A stretch of 6,506 bases of DNA, taken from positions 22,064-28,569 of the forward strand of contig DBRO01000092.1 in the NCBI GenBank assembly GCA_002306005.1, read 5' to 3'. Under the pieces are notes generated by a model. The model saw nothing but the letters and a program-made list of their open reading frames with translations, did not search any database and was not told the DNA's origin. Of this stretch, positions 1 to 6,437 are shown one piece after another (the stretch's first letter is position 1; each line of letters starts with the position of its first letter). The translations under genes were made by a program, and so were the position numbers. Origin of the DNA: Ruminococcus sp. UBA1366. Lineage in GTDB: Bacteria; Bacillota; Clostridia; Oscillospirales; Ruminococcaceae.

Positions 1-497
1 GCCATGCCCTCCGGCGGCATTGCCGCAAAGCCATTTGCCTCAGTGGAGTCAGCATAGAAAATGTTTCTGCCGCTCATGATGTTGGTGTCCACATATACCG
101 GATATGCCGGATCGGTAATCAGCACAGAATTCGCCGTGCCAAAAATATCCACAATGTTGCCGCAGTCGCTCTTTGCGCCATCGCTGATGAGAATTTCCTC
201 CAGCTCTACATCCGCGCCAAAGCTTTTATAATAATCCGCAATCGCCTCGCGCAGGAAATCATAACCCTTGCCGCTGTCGTCATAGCCTTTGAAGGTTTCC
301 TTCACGCCCATTTCGTCCGCGCCTTTTTTCATCGCGTCCACAACTGCCGGCACAAGGGGCAGGGTCACATCGCCGATTCCCAGCCGGATCATTTTCTTTT
401 CCGGATTTGCCAGCGTGTATGCCTTTACGCGCTTTGCAATTTCCACAAAAAGATAATTCTTTTTCAGCTCCAAAAAATGCTCGTTCATCAATGCCAT
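1..497 (-). CDS. dapL: LL-diaminopimelate aminotransferase, N-terminal 165 residues (gene runs off the left edge)
   Basis: PLP-dependent class I/II aminotransferase of the DapL family. It converts tetrahydrodipicolinate plus glutamate directly to LL-diaminopimelate plus 2-oxoglutarate in the cytoplasm, bypassing the acylated intermediates of the DapD/DapC/DapE route. The visible part has the family's characteristic N-terminal half: RLGIGDVTLPL (residues 38-48), KGYDDSGKGYDFLREAI (70-86), ISDGAKSDCGNI (104-115) and DPAYPVYVDTNIM (129-141). The PLP-binding lysine and the C-terminal half lie outside the window; the family is usually about 400 residues. The ATG at 497 is chosen because an AGGAGG lies upstream at good spacing; a second in-frame ATG at 488 is too far from it. 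It starts 27 bases after the stop of the carB-dapF frame and so is probably co-transcribed. The neighbouring DapF module performs the next step of the same pathway, which supports the assignment. Confidence 0.93.
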   Translation of the reverse strand, partial: MALMNEHFLELKKNYLFVEIAKRVKAYTLANPEKKMIRLGIGDVTLPLVPAVVDAMKKGADEMGVKETFKGYDDSGKGYDFLREAIADYYKSFGADVELEEILISDGAKSDCGNIVDIFGTANSVLITDPAYPVYVDTNIMSGRNIFYADSTEANGFAAMPPEGM

Positions 498-506
498 TGT
501 CAAACT

Positions 507-512
507 CCTCCT
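507..512 (-). promoter_or_regulatory. Ribosome binding site of dapL
   Basis: The minus strand reads AGGAGG here, continuing as GAGGAG, 7 to 9 bases before the ATG at 497. It fixes the dapL start. It lies in the 27-base gap after the carB-dapF stop, where I see no terminator or promoter, which fits translation from a shared transcript. Confidence 0.85.
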
Positions 513-524
513 CTTGCAGTACCG

Positions 525-1379
525 TTAGTTAATAATCTCGCCGCTGAACACCGTTACCGCGTTGCCCTCTAAGAACACCGTTTCGTCCGTGTAGCGAATC
601 ACCAAATCGCCGCCGCGCAGTTTCACCGTAATGTCCTCGTTTTTCTTGCAGAAGCCGTTTTCCACCGCCGCGACTGCCGCCGCGCAAGCACCGGTTCCAC
701 ACGCCCATGTTTCGCCGGAACCGCGCTCCCAAACGCGCATTTTCAGGGTGTTTTTATCAATCACCTGAATAAACTCCGCATTCACGCGCTCCGGAAACAG
801 CTTATCAAATTCAAACGCCGGACCTAATGTGTCGATGTCCAGATTATCCACGTTGTTCATAAACACCACGCAGTGCGGGTTGCCCATAGAAACGCAGGTA
901 ATGTGATATTCCTTTTCGCCGATGGTTGCGGGATAATCCACCACGCGCTCGCCTTTTAACGCCACAGGAATTTCCGCAGGCTTGAGAATTGCCCTGCCCA
1001 TATCCACCCGCGCACCGACGATTTCGCCGTAGTGGTATTTTAATTCCACCGTAATCAAGCCGCTGAGCGTTTCAATCTGCATGGTATCTTTCTGTACCAT
1101 GTCGTTGTCGCGCAGGAATTTAGCCACACAGCGGATACCGTTGCCGCACATTTTTCCCTCAGAGCCGTCCAGATTGAACATCCGCATTTTGGCATCCGCA
1201 ATATTGGAGCGGCAGATTAAAATCACGCCGTCGCCGCCAATGCCGAAATGCCGATCGGAAAGCCGGATGCTCAGTCCTTCCGGATTGTCGATTTTCTGAT
1301 CAAAGCTGTTGAAGTAAATATAGTCGTTGCCGCAGCCCTGCATTTTGGTGAAACGCAGCTTCTGCTTTTCTGTCCGCAT
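525..1379 (-). other. dapF: DapF (diaminopimelate epimerase) module of the fusion, with possible internal start at 1379
   Basis: This stretch encodes residues 1065-1348 and would give a 284-residue DapF if translated from the internal ATG at 1379. DapF is a cofactor-independent epimerase using two cysteines as acid and base. Both are present: Cys1142 in MCGNGIRC and Cys1291 in GSGETWACGTGAC. Likely substrate ligands are also in place: Asn1082 (GCGND), Asn1143 (GNG), Asn1231 (GNPH), Asn1264 (VNAEF), and Glu1282-Arg1283 (WERGSGE). The core domain begins LRFTKMQGCGNDYIYF at 1072; free DapF proteins usually start with Met where this has Leu1072 (CTG). Upstream of the ATG at 1379 the best ribosome-site match is GGTGGA (1390-1395) at a 10-base spacing, which is weak. 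Separate translation is therefore possible but not clearly indicated. Confidence 0.85.
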
Positions 1380-4300
1380 ATGGTTAATGTCCACCAACTC
1401 GGTGGAATGTTCGGAATATTTACTCTTTAAGCTGGACGCAATCGCGTTTGCCGTATCAATCGAGGTCAGGCAGGGAATGTTGCGCTCCACGGTTTTGCGG
1501 CGGATTTTCACGCTGTCGCGGGAGGGCAGTCTACCCTTGGACGAGGTGGAAATCACATACGCGACCTTGCCGCTTTCAATCAGTGTGAGGGTATTGTCGT
1601 CCGCTTCGTGAATTTTCGCCACAGGGATGGCGGGAATCCCATTGTCGTTGAGGATTTTCGCCGTGCCTTTTGTAGAATAAATCGTAAAGCCCAAATCGTA
1701 AAACGCTTTTGCCGTTGCGGGAATTTCGCCCTTATCCGTATCGCGCACCGTAATCAGCACACCGCCTTTTTTACCCAGCTTATAACCGGCGGCAATCAAG
1801 CCCTTATACAAGGATTCCTCCAACGTGTTGGCAACTGCCAGCACCTCGCCGGTGGATTTCATTTCCGGCCCTAAGTGGTTATCCACGTCAATCAGCTTTT
1901 CAAACGAGAACACCGGCACTTTCACCGCAATATAAGGCGAACGCGGGTACAATCCCGTGCCGTAACCCATGTCTTTGAGCTTTTCGCCCAGCATCGCGCG
2001 TGTTGCCAAATCCACCATCGGCACGCCCGTTACTTTAGAAATGTACGGAATTGTTCTGGAAGAACGCGGATTCACTTCAATTACATACAGTTCGCCGTGA
2101 TAAATCAGGTACTGGATATTCACAAGTCCCATGGTTTTTAACGAAACCGCCAGCTTCTTTGAGCAATCCAGCACGCGGTCAGTCAAGTCATCGGAGATAT
2201 TCCACGCCGGATATACGGCAATCGAGTCGCCGGAGTGAATCCCCGCACGTTCGATATGCTCCATAATGCCCGGAATGAGAATATCCTCACCATCGCAAAT
2301 TGCATCGACTTCAATTTCCGTTCCCATCAGGTACTTATCAATCAAAATCGGATTTTCGATTTCCTGCGCCAGAATAATCTGCATATATTCCCGAATATCA
2401 TCATCATTAAAGGCGATAATCATATTCTGTCCGCCCAAAACATAGGACGGCCGCATCAGCACTGGGTAGTGAATCCGGTTCGCGACTTCCAAAGCTTCGT
2501 CCGTTGTCATCACGGTAAATCCCTGCGGACGCTTGATTTGATGTTCTTCCAGCAGTTCGTCAAAGCGCTCTCTGTCCTCCGCCGCGTCAATGCTGTCGGC
2601 GGGTGTGCCGAGAATATTCACGCCCATCTGGCTCATATGCTTGGTCAGCTTAATGGCGGTCTGTCCGCCAAATGCCACCACAACGCCAAACGGCTGTTCC
2701 ACGTTAATGACGTTCATCACATCTTCGTCCGTGAGCGGCTCAAAATACAGCCGGTCGGCGGTATCAAAGTCGGTCGAAACCGTTTCCGGATTGTTATTGA
2801 CAATTACCACTTGGAAACCCTGCCGTTTCAGCGCCCACACGCACTGTACGGAGGCATAGTCGAACTCAATGCCCTGTCCAATCCGTATCGGGCCGGAGCC
2901 GAACACAATCACGGTTTTCTTTTCCGTTCCCGCGCTGGCAATGAACGGTGCCGCCTCATCTTCGCTGTCGTAGGTGGAATAAAAATACGGTGTCTGCGCG
3001 GCGAATTCCGCGGCACAGGTATCCACCATTTTATAAACCGCACGGCGCGGCTTGGGCGGTGTCACACCAGAAATCCGTTCAATCACCTTATCCGGATAGC
3101 CCAGTTTCTTTGCCGCAAGATATAACTCATCAGAAAGCACGCCTTTTTCCAGTTCGCGTTCAATATCAATTAGTTTACGGAGTTTATTGGTGAACCAGCG
3201 GTCGATTTTCGTAACCTCGAAAATTTCGTCCGGCGTGATATTCCGCCGCAGTGCCTCGTACACCACAAACAGCCGCTCATCATCACAGTTGTGCAGTTTC
3301 TGCCGGATTTCCTCATCGGAAAACCGCGCCATCTTGGGACTAATCAAACAATCGTGACCGATTTCCGCACCGCGTACTGCTTTCATAATTGCCTGCTCAA
3401 AGGTTGTGCCGATTGCCATCACTTCGCCCGTTGCCTTCATCTGCGTACCGAGCGTGCGCTTTGCGTATACAAATTTATCAAACGGCCATTTCGGGAGCTT
3501 TACCACCACATAGTCCAGTGCCGGCTCAAAGCAGGCATAGGTCTTGCCCGTCACGGCATTTTTAATTTCATTCAGCGTGTAGCCAATGGCAATTTTCGCA
3601 GCTACCTTGGCAATCGGATAGCCCGTCGCCTTGGAAGCAAGCGCCGAGGAGCGGGAAACTCTGGGATTGACTTCAATCACGGCATACTCAAACGTATCCG
3701 GATTCAGCGCGAACTGGCAGTTGCAGCCGCCCTCAACTTTCAGCGCATCAATGATATGCAATGCCGCCGAGCGCAGCATCTGGTATTCCTTATCGGCAAG
3801 CGTCACAGTCGGCGCAATGACAATTGAATCGCCCGTATGCACCCCCACCGGGTCAAAGTTTTCCATGGAACAAACCGTAATGACGTTGCCGCAGCTGTCC
3901 CGCATTACTTCAAACTCAATTTCTTTCCAGCCGGAAATGCATTTTTCCACCAAAACCTGCGTAATTGGGGAAAGATACAGTCCGTTTCGGGTAATTTCCC
4001 GCAGTTCTTCTTCGTCATTCACAATGCCGCCGCCCGTTCCGCCAAGCGTAAATGCCGGACGAATAATCAGCGGATAGCCAATGCCTTCCTCGTTTGCAAA
4101 CGAAACCGCGGCTTCCACATCGGTCACAACTTTGGAGGGAATACACGGCTGTCCGATTGCCTGCATGGTGTCCTTAAACATCTGGCGGTCTTCTGCTTTA
4201 TCAATGGTATCCGGATTCGCACCCAATAGTTTCACACCGTATTTATCCAGATAGCCCTCCTTGGCAAGCTGCATGGAAAGCGTCAATCCGGTTTGTCCGC

Positions 4301-4571
4301 CCAGCGTGGAAAGCAAGCTGTCGGGACGTTCTTTTTTAATCACACGCTTGACGGTTTCCAGCGTAAGCGGCTCGATATAAATTTTATCCGCCATTGCCTT
4401 ATCCGTCATAATCGTCGCGGGGTTGGAGTTAATCAAAATAACCTCCAGCCCTTCTTCTTTTAAAGCACGGCACGCCTGCGTTCCGGCGTAATCGAATTCC
4501 GCCGCTTGTCCGATGACAATCGGGCCGGAACCGATAACCATGACTCTTTTAATCTCTTTATTTAAAGGCAT
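525..4571 (-). CDS. carB-dapF: Fusion of carbamoyl phosphate synthetase large subunit (CarB) and diaminopimelate epimerase (DapF)
   Basis: A single 1348-residue frame carries two complete enzymes. Residues 1 to about 1064 are CarB, which with CarA makes carbamoyl phosphate from glutamine-derived ammonia, bicarbonate and 2 ATP. The first half has GSGPIVIGQAAEFDYAG (14-30), EDRQMF (127-132), RPAFTLGG (171-178) and the ATP-grasp metal-site motif VIEVNPR (298-304). The second half repeats this pattern with GSGPIRIGQ (558-566), EDRERF (665-670), RPSYVLGG (707-714) and VIEVNPRSSR (830-839). An MGS-like allosteric domain begins near 936. Residues from about 1065 to 1348 are DapF, which epimerises LL- to meso-diaminopimelate. 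The CarB part has the length of stand-alone CarB (about 1060-1070) and DapF that of the free enzyme (about 275-285), so neither is truncated. The ATG at 4571 matches the family N-terminus, 30 bases after carA. Family assignment is near certain. Whether the mature product is one chain or two is open. Confidence 0.95.
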   Translation of the reverse strand: MPLNKEIKRVMVIGSGPIVIGQAAEFDYAGTQACRALKEEGLEVILINSNPATIMTDKAMADKIYIEPLTLETVKRVIKKERPDSLLSTLGGQTGLTLSMQLAKEGYLDKYGVKLLGANPDTIDKAEDRQMFKDTMQAIGQPCIPSKVVTDVEAAVSFANEEGIGYPLIIRPAFTLGGTGGGIVNDEEELREITRNGLYLSPITQVLVEKCISGWKEIEFEVMRDSCGNVITVCSMENFDPVGVHTGDSIVIAPTVTLADKEYQMLRSAALHIIDALKVEGGCNCQFALNPDTFEYAVIEVNPRVSRSSALASKATGYPIAKVAAKIAIGYTLNEIKNAVTGKTYACFEPALDYVVVKLPKWPFDKFVYAKRTLGTQMKATGEVMAIGTTFEQAIMKAVRGAEIGHDCLISPKMARFSDEEIRQKLHNCDDERLFVVYEALRRNITPDEIFEVTKIDRWFTNKLRKLIDIERELEKGVLSDELYLAAKKLGYPDKVIERISGVTPPKPRRAVYKMVDTCAAEFAAQTPYFYSTYDSEDEAAPFIASAGTEKKTVIVFGSGPIRIGQGIEFDYASVQCVWALKRQGFQVVIVNNNPETVSTDFDTADRLYFEPLTDEDVMNVINVEQPFGVVVAFGGQTAIKLTKHMSQMGVNILGTPADSIDAAEDRERFDELLEEHQIKRPQGFTVMTTDEALEVANRIHYPVLMRPSYVLGGQNMIIAFNDDDIREYMQIILAQEIENPILIDKYLMGTEIEVDAICDGEDILIPGIMEHIERAGIHSGDSIAVYPAWNISDDLTDRVLDCSKKLAVSLKTMGLVNIQYLIYHGELYVIEVNPRSSRTIPYISKVTGVPMVDLATRAMLGEKLKDMGYGTGLYPRSPYIAVKVPVFSFEKLIDVDNHLGPEMKSTGEVLAVANTLEESLYKGLIAAGYKLGKKGGVLITVRDTDKGEIPATAKAFYDLGFTIYSTKGTAKILNDNGIPAIPVAKIHEADDNTLTLIESGKVAYVISTSSKGRLPSRDSVKIRRKTVERNIPCLTSIDTANAIASSLKSKYSEHSTELVDINHMRTEKQKLRFTKMQGCGNDYIYFNSFDQKIDNPEGLSIRLSDRHFGIGGDGVILICRSNIADAKMRMFNLDGSEGKMCGNGIRCVAKFLRDNDMVQKDTMQIETLSGLITVELKYHYGEIVGARVDMGRAILKPAEIPVALKGERVVDYPATIGEKEYHITCVSMGNPHCVVFMNNVDNLDIDTLGPAFEFDKLFPERVNAEFIQVIDKNTLKMRVWERGSGETWACGTGACAAAVAAVENGFCKKNEDITVKLRGGDLVIRYTDETVFLEGNAVTVFSGEIIN

Positions 4572-4581
4572 CCTTTACCCA

Positions 4582-4587
4582 TCCTTT
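4582..4587 (-). promoter_or_regulatory. Ribosome binding site of carB-dapF
   Basis: The minus strand reads AAAGGA, 10 bases before the ATG at 4571. The spacing is slightly long and the match is moderate. The whole carA-carB gap is 30 bases (4572-4601) with no hairpin and U-tract, so the two subunits are expected to be translated from one message in similar amounts. Confidence 0.5.
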
Positions 4588-4601
4588 CACAAAGCGGAAA
4601 T

Positions 4602-5681
4602 CTATCTGCGGTTGGCTTCCATCAGCTTCATAAAGTCGTCAAACAAGAACGAGGTATCCAGCGGGCCGCCGCACGCCTCCGGATGAAACTGCACGGAAAA
4701 CGCCGGCATATAGTCATACTCAATGCCCTCACTGGTGCCGTCGTTGGCATTCACATAGCTGGGGGCTGCGCCCTCCGGTAAGGTGCTATGCACGACTGCG
4801 TAACCGTGGTTCTGGCTGGTAATGTACACCCGACCAGTTTTCAGGCAGGTGGCGGGCTGGTTTGCGCCGCGGTGGCCGTACTTAAGCTTTTCGGTTTTTG
4901 CCCCTTGCGAAAGCGCCAGCAGCTGATGTCCCAGACAAATCCCGAACGTCGGGATTTTTTCTTTGCAAAGCTTTGCCAGTTCCTCGATAATGCCCACATT
5001 CTCCGCCGGATCGCCCGGACCGTTGGAAAGCATAATGCCGTCCGGATGCAATTCCAATATTCGTTCCGCCTTGGTATGTGCCGGCACAACGGTAACCTCG
5101 CAGCCGTGATTAACCAAACTGCGGCGGATATTATCCTTTGCACCGAAATCCCACAGACAAACGCGGAATTTCGTTTCTCCCTCGGGCTTGAAAACCAGTT
5201 CCTCCTGACAGGTAGTGCTTTCCACCGCGTCAAGAATCCGATAGCTTTTGAGTTCGCTCAATCCCAGTCCGCAGAAATTCTCTCCGACAATTCTGCCGTT
5301 CATCACGCCGTATTCACGGACGATTTTCGTCAGTGCGCGGGTATCAATTCCATACAATCCCACAATTCCGCATTGCTTTAAAAAAGTGTCAAGATCGCCC
5401 TCACAACGAAAGTTGCTGGGTTCCTGACACCAATCTCTAACAATATAGCCCTTAACGTGCGGACGTTCGCTTTCAAAGTCCGATGGAATCACGCCGTAAT
5501 TACCGATTAAAGGAAATGTTTGAACAACAATCTGTCCGTAATAGCTCGGATCCGTCAACGTTTCCAGATAGCCGGTCATTGCGGTAGTAAAAACAATTTC
5601 CCCCACTGTTTCGCCTGAACAGCCAAAACTTTTTCCTTCAAAAATCGTTCCGTTCTCCAAAATCAGATACGCTTTTTGCAC
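4602..5681 (-). CDS. carA: Carbamoyl phosphate synthetase small subunit (glutamine amidotransferase)
   Basis: CarA hydrolyses glutamine and passes ammonia through an internal tunnel to CarB. The product here is 359 residues from a GTG start, close to the usual 350-380. The N-terminal CPSase small-chain domain shows AYLILENGTIFEGKSFG (4-20) and DPSYYGQIVVQTFPLIGNYG. The class I amidotransferase domain occupies roughly residues 174-355, with SNGPGDP (219-225), nucleophile Cys249 in GICLGHQ, and His333 and Glu335 in FHPEACGG, completing the catalytic triad. The frame is open further upstream to ATGs at 5702 and 5717, but the AGGAGG at 5690-5695 would then lie inside the gene. GTG at 5681 is 8 bases from that site and gives the usual family N-terminus (MQKAYLILENG); GTG at 5684 is the next best. 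It is the first gene of the operon and lies 30 bases before carB-dapF. Confidence 0.95.
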   Translation of the reverse strand: MQKAYLILENGTIFEGKSFGCSGETVGEIVFTTAMTGYLETLTDPSYYGQIVVQTFPLIGNYGVIPSDFESERPHVKGYIVRDWCQEPSNFRCEGDLDTFLKQCGIVGLYGIDTRALTKIVREYGVMNGRIVGENFCGLGLSELKSYRILDAVESTTCQEELVFKPEGETKFRVCLWDFGAKDNIRRSLVNHGCEVTVVPAHTKAERILELHPDGIMLSNGPGDPAENVGIIEELAKLCKEKIPTFGICLGHQLLALSQGAKTEKLKYGHRGANQPATCLKTGRVYITSQNHGYAVVHSTLPEGAAPSYVNANDGTSEGIEYDYMPAFSVQFHPEACGGPLDTSFLFDDFMKLMEANRR

Positions 5682-5689
5682 CACAGGTA

Positions 5690-5695
5690 CCTCCT
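5690..5695 (-). promoter_or_regulatory. Ribosome binding site that sets the carA start
   Basis: A perfect AGGAGG (TAAGGAGG in context) on the minus strand sits 8 bases before GTG 5681 and 5 bases before GTG 5684. No comparable site precedes the upstream in-frame ATGs at 5702 and 5717, so the longer carA reading is probably wrong. Confidence 0.8.
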
Positions 5696-5764
5696 TAGAC
5701 ATATCTATTCGATTCACCGTTTGCGGTTTTTTTGATAAAACCCCAAATTTGCTTTATCTTTTCT

Positions 5765-5793
5765 ATTATAATAGAAAACCCAGCACTTGTCCA
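5765..5793 (-). promoter_or_regulatory. Sigma-A type promoter of the carA / carB-dapF / dapL operon
   Basis: On the minus strand the -35 box TGGACA (5793-5788, one mismatch to TTGACA) is followed by a spacer of exactly 17 bases and a perfect -10 box TATAAT (5770-5765). Transcription should start near 5758, giving a leader of about 77 bases before the carA GTG. In that leader I see only short inverted repeats: GATAAA/TTTATC, and ACCG/CGGT around a 4-base loop. I see no PyrR-type binding site, terminator/antiterminator pair or obvious riboswitch. Control by initiation or by a repressor cannot be judged from the sequence. Confidence 0.8.
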
Positions 5794-5795
5794 GT

Positions 5796-5825
5796 AAAAA
5801 AATTGTGTTTTGCGCAAATGCACAC
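5796..5825 (-). terminator. Possible weak intrinsic terminator after the ANTAR gene
   Basis: Directly after the TAG of the ANTAR gene the minus strand has TGTGC-ATTT-GCGCA, a 5-bp stem with one G-U pair and a 4-base loop. An alternative outer pairing is TGTG/CACA. A run of seven T residues follows at 5802-5796. The stem is short and is separated from the U-tract by several bases, so termination is probably partial. It sits just upstream of the carA promoter, where a transcription boundary would be expected. Confidence 0.4.
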
Positions 5826-5826
5826 G

Positions 5827-6396
5827 CTATGTTTCATAAATTTTAATAATTTCAAGCGCAACCTCTTTTTTTGCGCGGCGGGTATCCATCGCCTGCTTTT
5901 CCAAATACCGGTGCGCTTGATTTTCATCAAATTTCAAATACTGCATCAGCGCGAATTTCGCGCGGTTAATCAGCCGGATTTCATCAATTTTATTTAAAAG
6001 CTTGACATTCTCCGCCTTGATGCCGATAATCCGGCGGCGCGTTGCCACAACCAGCTTCATCGCCTGCGTAAAAAACGTCCGGCTCAGCGGTTTGGGAATC
6101 ACCATCACGCCGGAATCCTCCACCTTGGCGCTCACGTTGTCCGAAATATCCGCTTTCACAAGCATCAGGCACAGCGCCATGGTTTTTTCAATCACAATCG
6201 CGGAAAGCTCACTGCCGAATTCATCCGAAAGCGGTGCGTTGATAATCACCGCATCATACTCGTGGGCATCCACAGCACGCTTTGCCTCCGTGCCCGTATT
6301 CACAACCGAAACCGAACAGTCCATGACAGCCTCTTTGACCAGCTGGACAATCATTGCAGTGGATTTCTCCCCGCTGGAAACAATCAGCACCTGCAC
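5827..6396 (-). CDS. ANTAR-domain transcription antitermination regulator with degenerate receiver domain
   Basis: From the GTG at 6396 this is a 189-residue cytoplasmic protein. Residues about 1-115 have the alpha/beta pattern of a response-regulator receiver (QVLIVSSGEKSTAMIVQLV at 2-20). A charged helical, probably coiled-coil linker follows, and then a C-terminal ANTAR domain (about 132-188: LINRAKFALMQYLKFDENQA, then YLEKQAMDTRRAKKEVALEI). ANTAR domains bind paired hexaloop hairpins in leader RNAs and prevent termination. The receiver appears unable to accept phosphate in the normal way: the phosphoacceptor position at the end of strand 3 is Asn53 (AVIINAP), and the acidic pair after strand 1 is Ser-Ser (7-8). 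The conserved Lys after strand 5 is kept (Lys102, IPKP). The frame is open to a TTG at 6441, but that has no ribosome site, whereas GTG 6396 follows GGGGGTGG. GTG 6390 is also possible. The RNA target is not in this window. Confidence 0.85.
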   Translation of the reverse strand: MQVLIVSSGEKSTAMIVQLVKEAVMDCSVSVVNTGTEAKRAVDAHEYDAVIINAPLSDEFGSELSAIVIEKTMALCLMLVKADISDNVSAKVEDSGVMVIPKPLSRTFFTQAMKLVVATRRRIIGIKAENVKLLNKIDEIRLINRAKFALMQYLKFDENQAHRYLEKQAMDTRRAKKEVALEIIKIYET

Positions 6397-6437
6397 GCTG
6401 CCACCCCCGTTTTCTCTAACAAAATGCACCCCGCCAA

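Noticed and set aside
2235..3125. A 296-codon open frame on the plus strand, with other plus-strand frames of 60-200 codons across the window
   Set aside because: They lie antisense to carB-dapF, carA and the ANTAR gene. Their translations are rich in His, Arg and Cys without recognisable domains, and the minus-strand genes fully explain the region.
4564..4582. Upstream out-of-frame ATG at 4582 giving a 6-codon mini-frame that overlaps the carB start (a possible leader peptide)
   Set aside because: The only ribosome-site match (AAAGGA) overlaps this ATG itself, leaving no spacing for initiation. It is most likely chance.
5715..5735. Plus-strand ACCG-TTTG-CGGT followed by a T-run, resembling an intrinsic terminator
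   Set aside because: The stem is only 4 bp and no plus-strand gene ends there. In the transcribed direction the run is A-rich and precedes the hairpin.
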